Assembly (NCBI GenBank): GCA_946479395.1
Contig: CAMLFV010000006.1
Coordinates: 1 to 31,031 of the forward strand
DNA length: 31,031 nt
DNA from: an uncultured Flavobacterium sp.
Lineage (GTDB): Bacteria; Bacteroidota; Bacteroidia; Flavobacteriales; Flavobacteriaceae
Direction: 5' to 3'
Below are positions 23,518-30,421 of the stretch, in pieces; position 1 is the first letter of the stretch; each line of letters opens with the position of its first letter. The position numbers and the translations under genes were made by a program. The notes below the pieces were generated by a model. The model saw only the letters and a program-made list of their open reading frames with translations. It was not told the origin of the DNA and ran no database searches.

Positions 23518-24053
23518 TTATTTTCCTTCATGGCTTCAATATTTTCTGAAGCCTCACTTAAAGCTATTTTGTACCATTCTTCCATTAACGGAAATATTTT
23601 CTTAGAAACTTTTTCAATGGGTTCATAAAAGACTGATTCATTTAATGTTTCTTTTGATACAATTAAATTATTGAAATTTATCTTTTGGAATAAATTCAAA
23701 AAAACCGAAACAATCAACAGCATTTTTATCCCTTCAAAAACAGCTCCTAAAATTTTATTTACAAAACCAAGTGCCAAACTTTCGGCAAGTTTTGTAACTG
23801 CTTTTCCTAAAAAAAACAGTAAAATTAGCACTGCAACAAATGTTATAAAAAACGCTGCAATGGTTAACGTATTAGGGTTCCATTGCGTGTTTTCGGTTAA
23901 AAAATTACGTGTAAAAAACGAAAATCGCAACGAAATGTAAATTCCAACAACCAAAGCAATCAATGAAATTACCGATGCTACCAAACCGTTTTTTATCCCT
24001 TTAAACAAAGCATATCCCAATAAAACGGTAATTATTAAATCTACAACAATCAT
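23499..24053 (-). CDS. CvpA family inner-membrane protein
   Basis: The 184-residue protein has four membrane segments: about 2-18, 25-42, 64-86 and 101-125. The start MIVVDLIITVLLGYALFKGI, the KNGLVASVISLIALVVGIYI block and AESLALGFVNKILGAVFEGI are typical of CvpA (colicin V production protein) relatives. The C-terminal 60 residues are helical and charged and lie outside the usual domain. CvpA homologues are linked to envelope homeostasis and purF co-expression in enterobacteria; here no purF is adjacent, so the role is open. Promoter box at 24078-24071. Confidence 0.85.
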   Translation of the reverse strand: MIVVDLIITVLLGYALFKGIKNGLVASVISLIALVVGIYISLRFSFFTRNFLTENTQWNPNTLTIAAFFITFVAVLILLFFLGKAVTKLAESLALGFVNKILGAVFEGIKMLLIVSVFLNLFQKINFNNLIVSKETLNESVFYEPIEKVSKKIFPLMEEWYKIALSEASENIEAMKENKKSTSF

Positions 24054-24070
24054 ATCGTTAAAATAAAGTG

Positions 24071-24078
24071 CAAATATA
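24071..24078 (-). promoter_or_regulatory. -7 box of cvpA
   Basis: TATATTTG followed by C on the minus strand, 17 nt before the ATG at 24053. Confidence 0.6.
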
Positions 24079-24100
24079 AAGCAGTTTCGGCATTATGAAA

Positions 24101-24108
24101 TATCTTTG
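24101..24108 (+). promoter_or_regulatory. -7 box of the gene at 24128
   Basis: TATCTTTG followed by C, 19 nt before the ATG at 24128. An earlier in-frame ATG at 24095 lies upstream of this box and so cannot be the start. Confidence 0.6.
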
Positions 24109-24127
24109 CAGTTCAATAAAACAATTT

Positions 24128-24484
24128 ATGGCAAGAGACGAAGAATTAAAAGAACGATGGAATTCGCTGGTTGAAAAACTGTCTGATCAATTTGCTGACG
24201 GAGATACTTTAGATGTTGACGGAATAACCTACTTGATTGGAGTACAAGAATTAGGTAAATTCAATAAAAAATTTAAAAAAGATGAAAAAGTAAACATTAT
24301 GCATATTGCAATTTGCCGTTTATTGGAACCATTTGGGTATTACGAATTTTCACATTTCGATGCCGATGGCTGGCCTCATTACACTATAAAAGACCAATTA
24401 CCGCATTTAAAAGCTGGGGAACAAGCTGTGCTTATGAAAGATGCTATTGTGAATTATTTTTTAGATAATGGTTATATAAAGTAA
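24128..24484 (+). CDS. Conserved protein of unknown function
   Basis: From the ATG at 24128 the product is 116 residues, soluble, with a helical start (MARDEELKERWNSLVEKLSD) and an acidic bias. Conserved-looking stretches are DGITYLIGVQELG (27-39), HIAICRLLEPFGYYEFSHFD (54-73) and DGWPHYTIKDQLP (75-87). There is no signal peptide, metal motif or membrane helix. The closeness to pheS (69 nt, but with its own promoter) may be chance. Function unknown; I believe homologues occur across Flavobacteriaceae. Confidence 0.75.
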   Translation: MARDEELKERWNSLVEKLSDQFADGDTLDVDGITYLIGVQELGKFNKKFKKDEKVNIMHIAICRLLEPFGYYEFSHFDADGWPHYTIKDQLPHLKAGEQAVLMKDAIVNYFLDNGYIK

Positions 24485-24523
24485 TTTTTAACCATTCTAA
24501 TTTTCAGCATCAACCAAAAAGCG

Positions 24524-24531
24524 TAAATTTG
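24524..24531 (+). promoter_or_regulatory. -7 box of pheS
   Basis: TAAATTTG followed by C, 22 nt before the ATG at 24554. TTTTC lies about 19 nt upstream as a weak -33 element. No leader peptide or attenuator hairpin is seen before pheS. Confidence 0.6.
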
Positions 24532-24553
24532 CAGAATACCTGTTTATAAAACA

Positions 24554-25573
24554 ATGATAGATAAAATAAAAGAATTAATTGGCGAAGCAGAAGCTTTTAC
24601 TACCGATAATAAAGACACGTTAGAAGCTTTTAGAATTAAATTTATTTCTAAAAAAGGACTAATTAATGAAATTTTTGCTGAATTTAAAAATGTTCCGAAC
24701 GATCAAAAGAAAGAATTCGGGCAGGCAATCAATTCGTTAAAAAATGCGGTTGAAGGTAAAATTAAATCTATTCAGGATGCGTTAGAATCTAAAGAAGAAG
24801 TTGCGGGTATTTTTGGCGATTTAACTCGTCCGGGAACTCCTATAAACATTGGTTCGCGCCATCCGATATCTTTGGTAAAAAATCAGGTAATCGATGTGTT
24901 TTCTAACATTGGTTTCAATGTTTCCGAAGGTCCTGAAATTGAAGACGACTGGCATAATTTCGAAGCATTGAATTTTCCGGCGCATCATCCAGCTCGCGAT
25001 ATGCAGGATACATTTTTCGTTCAAATGAACCCGGATTATTTGTTGCGTACGCATACCTCATCGGTTCAGGTGCGATATATGGAAAACAACCAACCACCAA
25101 TTAGAACCATTTCTCCTGGGAGAGTTTTTCGTAACGAAGCTATTTCGTCGCGATCGCATTGTATATTTCATCAGGTAGAAGGTTTGTATATTGATAAAGA
25201 TGTATCGTTTGCCGATTTAAAACAAACCTTATTATATTTTACGAAGGAAATGTTCGGAAAGTCGAAAATTCGTCTGCGCCCGTCTTATTTCCCTTTTACC
25301 GAACCAAGTGCAGAAGTTGATGTTTACTGGGGCCTAAAAACCGAAACCGATTACCGTATTACAATAGGATCCGGTTGGTTAGATATTATGGGTTGTGGTA
25401 TGGTAGATCCTAACGTTTTAAAGGCATCGAACATTAATCCTGATGAATATTCTGGTTTTGCTTTTGGAATGGGATTAGAACGTATGGCTATGCTTTTGTA
25501 TCAAATTGGAGATATTCGTATGTATTTTGAAAACGATGTTCGCTTTTTAGAACAGTTTAAATCTAATTTTTAG
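24554..25573 (+). CDS. pheS: Phenylalanine--tRNA ligase alpha subunit
   Basis: PheS is the catalytic half of the alpha2-beta2 enzyme that charges tRNA-Phe. The 339-residue sequence has the N-terminal coiled-coil arm (about 1-85), the motif 1 region HPISLVKNQVIDVFSNIGF (103-121), motif 2 ISPGRVFRNE (186-195) followed by HCIFHQVEG (202-210), the substrate region RPSYFPFTEPSAEVDV (242-257) and motif 3 GFAFGMGLERMAM (301-313). Length and motifs are normal. pheT is not adjacent; the plus-strand unit ends at the hairpin 25586-25624, so the two subunit genes are unlinked in this genome. Confidence 0.97.
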   Translation: MIDKIKELIGEAEAFTTDNKDTLEAFRIKFISKKGLINEIFAEFKNVPNDQKKEFGQAINSLKNAVEGKIKSIQDALESKEEVAGIFGDLTRPGTPINIGSRHPISLVKNQVIDVFSNIGFNVSEGPEIEDDWHNFEALNFPAHHPARDMQDTFFVQMNPDYLLRTHTSSVQVRYMENNQPPIRTISPGRVFRNEAISSRSHCIFHQVEGLYIDKDVSFADLKQTLLYFTKEMFGKSKIRLRPSYFPFTEPSAEVDVYWGLKTETDYRITIGSGWLDIMGCGMVDPNVLKASNINPDEYSGFAFGMGLERMAMLLYQIGDIRMYFENDVRFLEQFKSNF

Positions 25574-25585
25574 ATATCAATATAA

Positions 25586-25624
25586 AAACAAAACAGCCTT
25601 GAGAATCTCAAAGCTGTTTTGTTT
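25586..25624. terminator. Bidirectional terminator behind pheS
   Basis: AAACAAAACAGC pairs with GCTGTTTTGTTT, with an inner TTGAGA/TCTCAA helix. The first base of the convergent gene's stop codon (25626-25624) is at its edge. Confidence 0.85.
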
Positions 25625-25962
25625 TAAATTTGCTCTGCGGTTTCCTTATAAAACAATCGTTTAGGACCAATAATAAAAAACACCAAAGCCGTTGCAAACG
25701 ATATAAAACCAACGTTTACTATAAAACCCAAAGCAAAACAAATTACCCAGATTAATTTTTCGCCGGCAGGCATTTTTCTTGATTTAAAAATCATAAAGTA
25801 CGCCAACGCGATATAAATAATCGATGAAATTAATCCAACCGAAATTAGATTATTTCCGTTTAAAAAGCTCCATTCTATGTGGGTAACTTTAAATACCGAT
25901 CCCACGATTAAAATGATAAAACTTAATACAAAAGCTATTCTGTAATATTTAAAAAGACTCAT
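25624..25962 (-). CDS. Small membrane protein with four helices
   Basis: The 112-residue protein has segments near 9-25 (IAFVLSFIILIVGSVFKV), 40-60, 70-84 and 85-100. The part LIVGSVFKVTHIEW (18-31) resembles a motif in GldL-like and other Bacteroidota membrane proteins ('...G..FKi.HW'), but the protein is too short to be GldL and lacks its partner gldM. It has its own promoter (25984-25977), which overlaps the stop of the upstream frame, so it need not belong to the PadR cassette. Function unknown. Confidence 0.7.
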   Translation of the reverse strand: MSLFKYYRIAFVLSFIILIVGSVFKVTHIEWSFLNGNNLISVGLISSIIYIALAYFMIFKSRKMPAGEKLIWVICFALGFIVNVGFISFATALVFFIIGPKRLFYKETAEQI

Positions 25963-25976
25963 AAATTACATTTTTA

Positions 25977-25984
25977 CAAATTTA
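25977..25984 (-). promoter_or_regulatory. -7 box of the gene at 25962
   Basis: TAAATTTG on the minus strand, 14 nt before the ATG. It overlaps the stop codon of the frame ending at 25982. Confidence 0.5.
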
Positions 25985-26218
25985 AGCAAATTGAAATCTT
26001 TTTTCGGTTTCTTGTATACTCTGCAATAATTTTGGTTTGATTATTCTATGCAAAATATAAATACAGATAAACTGCAGCAGTGAAAAAGTATTTAAGAAAT
26101 GCAGCCCTACAAAACTTAATTCAAACTGCTTTTCAAAGAAACTATTAACCATTTGGTAATATCCACCAGCACCAATGAGCGGCAAGGAAAACAGAGCTTG
26201 GGTTACCGATTGAATCAA
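25982..26218 (-). pseudogene. C-terminal part of the third cassette protein, out of frame
   Basis: This 78-codon frame has no good start: only a TTG at 26218 that overlaps the TGA of the preceding gene. Read through a one-base shift at the A7 run (26228-26222), it continues the protein encoded at 26685-26215: ...KIKEK then KWLIQSVTQALFSLP. The joined product, about 234 residues with four membrane helices, matches the length and plan of the 224-residue neighbour (compare FLVNSVGNYLYGLPIFALL). So this is the detached second half, with two helices (about 33-57 by similarity to the paralogue). Decay, sequencing error, phase switching and ribosomal frameshifting are all possible. Confidence 0.7.
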
Positions 26219-26685
26219 CCATTTTTTTCTTTTATCTTTTGCTGTTTTCTAATTTTGTATATAAATCTGAAACTAATGATTGAATAGAACAAAAACGAAC
26301 CTAATATCAATGAAAGCATCACAATTTCTCCAAACGATCCGGTCTTCTTCAAGAAAAAGAAAATTAAAAGATACATTGCAACTGTAATAATCGCTTTAGG
26401 AATCGAAATAAACTTCAACAATTCACGCAAAAGCATTTTGTTATAATATTTATGTAAATCGGACTGTTTTTGTTCGATTAAACCTGTAAATCCAAAGATT
26501 CCAAACTTTTTAAATTCGGTTTGTAAAGCATCTTCAAACAAAATGTTCGGGTTTTCTTTCCATTGATCTTCAATCGCATTTGCTAAATGATCTACCAATT
26601 CTACCTGAACATCGTAATGTTCTACATAATGTTTTTTGGTAAAATTGAAGATTTGATTGATTTCTTGTTCGGTAATTTTCCTCAT
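26215..26685 (-). CDS. PadR-cassette membrane protein C, N-terminal part (frameshifted gene)
   Basis: The 156-residue frame has a soluble helical N-terminus with VEHYDVQVELVDHLANAIED (21-40) and NPNILFEDALQTEFKKFG, then two membrane helices (about 95-113 and 120-140). It stops at TGA right after an A7 run. Compared with the paralogue at 27356-26682 (224 aa) it lacks the last two helices, which are found in another frame at 26218-25982. Codons 14-73 are about 94% identical at DNA level to the paralogue. Its start overlaps the upstream gene by 4 nt (ATGA), so it is translated as part of the PadR unit. Function unknown. Confidence 0.75.
   Translation of the reverse strand: MRKITEQEINQIFNFTKKHYVEHYDVQVELVDHLANAIEDQWKENPNILFEDALQTEFKKFGIFGFTGLIEQKQSDLHKYYNKMLLRELLKFISIPKAIITVAMYLLIFFFLKKTGSFGEIVMLSLILGSFLFYSIISFRFIYKIRKQQKIKEKNG
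26465..26644. repeat. Copy 1 of a 180-nt near-identical block
   Basis: The block pairs without gaps with 27139-27318; by eye I count 11 mismatches. It covers the conserved ELVDH domain of protein C. Outside the block the two genes have diverged strongly. Confidence 0.85.
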
Positions 26686-27356
26686 AACTTACTAAATTTA
26701 AGTTCTGTTTGATTGATTTCGTATTTCAAAAGAGGAATTATTTTAGTGTACAAAATCAAAAAAAACAAGATTAATATTTGTGCAAACGCACTAGATAATA
26801 CTATTTTGAAAAGTGATGGATCTGAGTTAACCGATAAATTGGTTCTTAAGTAGAGAAGAGCAAAAATAGGTAAACCGTATAAATAATTTCCAACACTATT
26901 TACAAGGAACTTTTTGTTTTTAGATGTTTTCAGCCTTTGATAAATGTAAATACCCAATGTTAATGCAATAAATCCTAAACGTATTAATAAATCATAATTG
27001 TACAAGAAAGATTTTGGATTAGAATAAAACTGAAACAATATATAAAACAATATCACTGAAAGAATAATTTTTGGAACAGAGAAAAAACTGATAAATTCTT
27101 TTTTAATGATTTTCCAATAATGATTTTTCAATGCCGCTTGTTTTTGTTCTACCAAACCTGTAAAACCAAAGATTCCAAACTTTTTAAATTCGGTTTGTAA
27201 AGCGTCTTCAAACAAAATGTTCGGGTTTTCTTTCCATTGATCTTCAATAGCATTTGCGAGATGATCTACCAATTCTACCTGAACATCGTAATGTTCTACC
27301 AAATGTTTTTTAGTAAAAGTGAATAGTTGTTCTATTTGTTCTGTTGATAACTTCAT
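26682..27356 (-). CDS. PadR-cassette membrane protein B
   Basis: The 224-residue protein has a soluble helical N-terminus (about 1-85) with VEHYDVQVELVDHLANAIED (20-39) and NPNILFEDALQTEFKKFGIF (44-63). Four membrane helices follow, near 91-107, 120-140, 153-171 and 183-204. The N-terminal layout (short helices, ELVDH acid-basic core) recalls the HAAS/DUF1700-like domains that accompany PadR regulators, but I cannot confirm the family. Start overlaps the upstream gene by 1 nt (TAATG) and the next gene by 4 nt. No enzymatic motif is visible. Confidence 0.75.
   Translation of the reverse strand: MKLSTEQIEQLFTFTKKHLVEHYDVQVELVDHLANAIEDQWKENPNILFEDALQTEFKKFGIFGFTGLVEQKQAALKNHYWKIIKKEFISFFSVPKIILSVILFYILFQFYSNPKSFLYNYDLLIRLGFIALTLGIYIYQRLKTSKNKKFLVNSVGNYLYGLPIFALLYLRTNLSVNSDPSLFKIVLSSAFAQILILFFLILYTKIIPLLKYEINQTELKFSKL
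27139..27318. repeat. Copy 2 of the 180-nt near-identical block
   Basis: Partner of 26465-26644; encodes the ELVDH domain of protein B. See that entry. Confidence 0.85.
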
Positions 27357-28006
27357 TACATTACTTTTAAAAGTTGGTTTTCTATTTTTATGTTTTTTCG
27401 CATAAGAATGGTTCGCATCACAAATACGAGCGTTGTATGTACAATAACAAATAATGCTGGTTGTGAAAGTAAATCTCCATCGCTGTAATTGACACCAAGA
27501 TTAATAATCAACGCTAAAACCAAAACGCCAACATAAATTTTTATTTGATCTTCAGCATACATACTTAATACTGTATTGAATCGATTTTTACTAAATAATT
27601 TCATTAAGTAAAATCCTAAAACAAGCCCAATACCTCCAAAAATATACATCGTGTAAGTAACCCAATTTTCTTTTCTATATAGCATAGATCCAAAACAAAG
27701 GATTGTTGTCAATGGTAAAATACAATAGTTGTATTTCCAATCGAGTTTTTTCCATAATTTCGAAACCATTTTTGGAACACTGTCGTACTTTGAAGTTCGA
27801 TCCCATAATATTTCATCTTTCCATTTAAACAAAACTCTAGTTAAAGCATCATCAAATAATATCATCTGATTATTTTTCATTTCAGCTTCTACATCGGTTG
27901 ATATGTGATCTACTAATTCTATTCGTACGTCGTCAAATTTTTTAAAAGAATAATGTTCACTAAGAACATAATCTACATATTCTATCTGTTCTGCCGATAA
28001 CTTCAT
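27356..28006 (-). CDS. PadR-cassette membrane protein A
   Basis: The 216-residue protein is a more distant member of the same trio: DDVRIELVDHISTDVEAEMK (25-44) and MILFDDALTRVLFKW line up with the ELVDH core of B and C. Four membrane helices follow, near 94-110 (CILPLTTILCFGSMLY), 117-134 (TMYIFGGIGLVLGFYLM), 153-170 (VGVLVLALIINLGV) and 181-198. It follows padR directly (stop and start share one base), the layout of PadR-controlled membrane-protein operons. What it senses or carries is unknown. Confidence 0.75.
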   Translation of the reverse strand: MKLSAEQIEYVDYVLSEHYSFKKFDDVRIELVDHISTDVEAEMKNNQMILFDDALTRVLFKWKDEILWDRTSKYDSVPKMVSKLWKKLDWKYNYCILPLTTILCFGSMLYRKENWVTYTMYIFGGIGLVLGFYLMKLFSKNRFNTVLSMYAEDQIKIYVGVLVLALIINLGVNYSDGDLLSQPALFVIVHTTLVFVMRTILMRKNIKIENQLLKVM

Positions 28007-28350
28007 TAGTAACCTAGTTTTAAATTCGGGTTTACAATATTTTGCATGTTACGTACAAAATTCTCCAACTCTTCCATACGCGAAACCGTTTCTTTCACGC
28101 CGCTTTCTGTCAGTTTGTAGTATTTACGAATACGTCCGTCCACGCGATCCATTTCCACATCTAAAAAACCGTCGGCTTCCATTTTGTGCAGTGCTGGATA
28201 CAAAGCACCTTCGGTAATATTCATTTCGCCCTGCGTAATTTCTTTAACCTTTTGGGTAATTTCGTAGCCGTACATTTTGCCGTGCTGTTCCAGAAGTTTC
28301 ATAATAATGGTATTTAAACTTCCTTTATATAATTGTTGTTGCTTTTTCAT
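28006..28350 (-). CDS. PadR-family transcriptional regulator
   Basis: From the ATG at 28350 the product is 114 residues. The winged helix is typical: LNTIIMKLLEQHGKMYGYEI (12-31), TQKVKEITQGEMNITEGALY (32-51) with the recognition helix, PALHKMEADGFLDVEMD and RVDGRIRKYYKLTESGVKE (the wing), then a C-terminal dimerisation helix. PadR proteins are usually repressors relieved by a ligand or by phenolic or antimicrobial stress. An in-frame upstream start at 28374 lies inside the -7 box (28379-28372), so it is rejected. An inverted repeat over the start region suggests autoregulation. It heads a four-gene overlapping unit with membrane proteins A, B and C. Confidence 0.92.
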   Translation of the reverse strand: MKKQQQLYKGSLNTIIMKLLEQHGKMYGYEITQKVKEITQGEMNITEGALYPALHKMEADGFLDVEMDRVDGRIRKYYKLTESGVKETVSRMEELENFVRNMQNIVNPNLKLGY

Positions 28351-28370
28351 ACTTATGACTTTTAGGTATG
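28348..28370. promoter_or_regulatory. Candidate PadR operator
   Basis: CATACTTA and TAGGTATG form an inverted repeat (7 of 8 positions) with a 7-nt spacer, between the -7 box and the first codons of padR, over the expected start site. The half-site TTTTAGGTAT (28360-28369) recurs at 28403-28412, 43 nt away (about four helix turns), just upstream of the -33 element. Confidence 0.55.
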
Positions 28371-28371
28371 G

Positions 28372-28400
28372 CAAATATACATAATTTTTTTATGCATCAA
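28372..28400 (-). promoter_or_regulatory. Promoter of the padR cassette
   Basis: On the minus strand TTG (28400-28398), exactly 18 nt, then TATATTTG (28379-28372) followed by CC. This is the best match in the window to the flavobacterial TTG-N17-21-TAnnTTTG promoter. Confidence 0.8.
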
Positions 28401-28454
28401 AATTTTAGGTATAAAATTGTTTCAGAAATGATAAATATCAGTATTAAGCGGTTG

Positions 28455-28470
28455 TAATTTTGTATTTTTG
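28455..28470 (+). promoter_or_regulatory. -7 boxes of the PaaE-like gene
   Basis: Two overlapping-phase matches, TAATTTTG (28455-28462) and TATTTTTG (28463-28470, followed by C), lie 17-32 nt before the ATG at 28487. The second is the better placed. Confidence 0.55.
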
Positions 28471-28486
28471 CAGAAATTAAAATCAA

Positions 28487-29533
28487 ATGTCAAAATTCAA
28501 TCCTTTAAAGGTTAAAGAAATAAGAAGAGAAACGCCTTTGGCAGTTTCGATTGTTTTTGATATTCCTGCCCATTTACAAGCAGATTATCAGTTTCAGGCG
28601 GGTCAATACGTAAACATAAAAGCATTTATAAACGGAGAAGAAATAAGAAGATCATACTCTATAAGTTCGTCTCCGAAAAGTAACGAATTACGAGTTGTTG
28701 TGAAGGCGGTAGAAAACGGATTGTTCTCGAATTACGCAACACAACAATTAAAAGTTGGCGATGAATTAGAAATTGCCGTTCCCGAAGGTAAGTTTGTTTT
28801 AGAGAACAAAGAAGCAAAAGTTATTGTGGGTATTGCTGCCGGAAGCGGTATTACACCGATTATTTCATTAGCAAAAGATACTTTGGAAAGTGCAACTGAT
28901 ACCACTTTTGTATTGATTTACGGAAATAAAACAGTTGAAGACACTATTTATTTTAATGAGATTGATGCACTTAAAAACCAATATTTAGGTCGATTTTTTG
29001 TACATTATACTTTTACAAAAACACATCCTGAAGGTGCTTTGTTTGGAAGAATTGAACGATCTACCATCAATTTTGTGCTTAAAAATAAACACAGCGAAAA
29101 ACGTGTTGATGAGTATTTCTTGTGCGGTCCGGAAGATATGATTAAAAAGGTTACCGATGTTTTAATTGAAAATGGTGCCAACGAAGATCAAATTCATTAC
29201 GAATTGTTTACCACAAGTTCTACCAATGGCGAAATTCCGGTTTCGGGCGAAGGAATGGTAAAAGTTACCGTTATGGTTGACGATGTTGAAACAACCTTTA
29301 ACATGCCACGTACCGAAAATATTTTAAATGCCGCTTTAAAACACGGTGTAGATGCGCCCTATTCATGCCAAGGTGGTATTTGTAGTTCGTGCATGTGCCG
29401 TACAGTGAAAGGATCGGCAGAAATGAAAACAAACCATATTTTAATGGACGATGAAATTGAAGAAGGCTTGCTTTTGGCTTGTCAGGCTTATGTAACGTCA
29501 GACGAAATTTATGTTGATTTTGATGATGTTTAA
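28487..29533 (+). CDS. PaaE-like ferredoxin-NAD(P)H reductase with 2Fe-2S domain
   Basis: The 348-residue flavoprotein passes electrons from NAD(P)H through FAD to a plant-type 2Fe-2S cluster and on to a partner oxygenase or desaturase. FAD site: RSYSIS (55-60). NAD(P) site: GSGITP (119-124) and CGPEDM (213-218). Ferredoxin domain: Cys-294, Cys-299, Cys-302 (SCQGGICSSC) and Cys-332 (ACQ). The order is that of PaaE, the reductase of phenylacetyl-CoA epoxidase, but no paaABCD or other oxygenase gene is in the window. In flavobacteria the stand-alone form may serve fatty-acid desaturases; that is inference. Monocistronic, with a perfect terminator behind it. Confidence 0.88.
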   Translation: MSKFNPLKVKEIRRETPLAVSIVFDIPAHLQADYQFQAGQYVNIKAFINGEEIRRSYSISSSPKSNELRVVVKAVENGLFSNYATQQLKVGDELEIAVPEGKFVLENKEAKVIVGIAAGSGITPIISLAKDTLESATDTTFVLIYGNKTVEDTIYFNEIDALKNQYLGRFFVHYTFTKTHPEGALFGRIERSTINFVLKNKHSEKRVDEYFLCGPEDMIKKVTDVLIENGANEDQIHYELFTTSSTNGEIPVSGEGMVKVTVMVDDVETTFNMPRTENILNAALKHGVDAPYSCQGGICSSCMCRTVKGSAEMKTNHILMDDEIEEGLLLACQAYVTSDEIYVDFDDV

Positions 29534-29551
29534 TCGATGATGAATTATAGG

Positions 29552-29579
29552 AAAAGCAGGATTTTAAAATCCTGCTTTT
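29552..29579 (+). terminator. Terminator behind the PaaE-like gene
   Basis: A 28-nt perfect palindrome (AAAAGCAGGATTTT and its complement) followed by TTGTT. Confidence 0.85.
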
Positions 29580-29598
29580 TTGTTATCTTTATAAGAAA

Positions 29599-30330
29599 GT
29601 GCCAAAAAAACTAATCTTTTATCTTTTAGGAAGTATAATTTTTATTGTAATTGGTTTAATAGTCTATTGGAATCTCCCTATTGAAATCACAAGAAAAAGC
29701 GATATCACAATTGGAAATACGCTAATTAAAAATATTGAACAATATAAATTGTATCATAAGAAATTACCTGTTGAAAATGATTGGAAAACCCTTACAAAAT
29801 TAGGTTTTCAGATTAATGAAGTTGGCACGAAACCTAACTACGCTATAGATTCTAAAGGTAATTATGAAATTACTTTTTTGGAAGGATTTGACGGACCTTA
29901 CCTACTATGGAATTCTATTGATAAAAAATGGAAGATTGATTATCCAAAAGTTTTTAGTGTTTCTGCTAAAACTAATTTATCTGTAATTGAAGGAAACCAA
30001 ATATTATTTATACGACCAAGTGAAGAAAAATTTGAATCGTTAAAAGATGAAGATGGTATTTATGAAGTTGATTCTGATTTTGGATTTGGAATTCAACAAA
30101 CAATGGATCGTTTACGTTTGCAATCTAAATACAAACATTTAAAATATGAAGTTGTTACCGATAGATTTATTGAAATTAAAGACTACAAAAACTGTCCGAT
30201 AAAGATAGATACTGATACCCTTTTATACACAACAATATTAACGGTACCCGAAAAAGAAATAAAAGTTATACGAATAATAAACTCTACGGGATATTTATCT
30301 GCAATTGATGATTTTTTTGATATTAAATGA
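29599..30330 (+). CDS. Membrane-anchored protein of unknown function, GTG start
   Basis: The 243-residue protein has one N-terminal membrane helix (about 5-23, LIFYLLGSIIFIVIGLIVYW) and a large outer part. Residues 38-100 (IGNTLIKNIEQYKLYHKKLP, then NYEITFLEGFDGPYLLWN) loosely resemble the layout of proteins with a pseudopilin-like helix, but no known family is recognised. The only usable start is GTG at 29599; the first internal ATG comes after about 170 codons. TATCTTTA (29584-29591), one base off the -7 consensus, lies only 7 nt upstream, which would make the mRNA nearly leaderless. Codon use is more AT-rich than its neighbours, as in orphan genes. Confidence 0.65.
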   Translation: MPKKLIFYLLGSIIFIVIGLIVYWNLPIEITRKSDITIGNTLIKNIEQYKLYHKKLPVENDWKTLTKLGFQINEVGTKPNYAIDSKGNYEITFLEGFDGPYLLWNSIDKKWKIDYPKVFSVSAKTNLSVIEGNQILFIRPSEEKFESLKDEDGIYEVDSDFGFGIQQTMDRLRLQSKYKHLKYEVVTDRFIEIKDYKNCPIKIDTDTLLYTTILTVPEKEIKVIRIINSTGYLSAIDDFFDIK

Positions 30331-30357
30331 TTTTTTAAAGATATTTCTCCAAATAAT

Positions 30358-30390
30358 AACCCCGACAGAGTTTGAAACTCTGTCGGGGTT
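30358..30390. repeat. Palindromic repeat, GC-rich hairpin 1
   Basis: A 33-nt perfect inverted repeat starting AACCCCGACAGAGTTT with a 1-nt centre. It is much richer in GC than its surroundings. Hairpins of this sequence type recur in Bacteroidota intergenic regions, to my recollection. Confidence 0.8.
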
Positions 30391-30421
30391 GTATAATTTA
30401 TTAGGATAATCTATTTTTTTA

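Noticed and set aside
24095..24127. ATG at 24095 as start of the gene before pheS
   Set aside because: The -7 box TATCTTTG at 24101-24108 lies downstream of it.
25624..25962. GldL (gliding/T9SS motor) for the small membrane protein
   Set aside because: Only a short motif is shared; the protein has half the length, lacks the cytoplasmic part, and gldK, gldM and gldN are absent nearby.
28487..29533. Phenylacetate degradation operon
   Set aside because: Only the reductase-like gene is present; no paaA-D, paaK or other catabolic gene is in the window.
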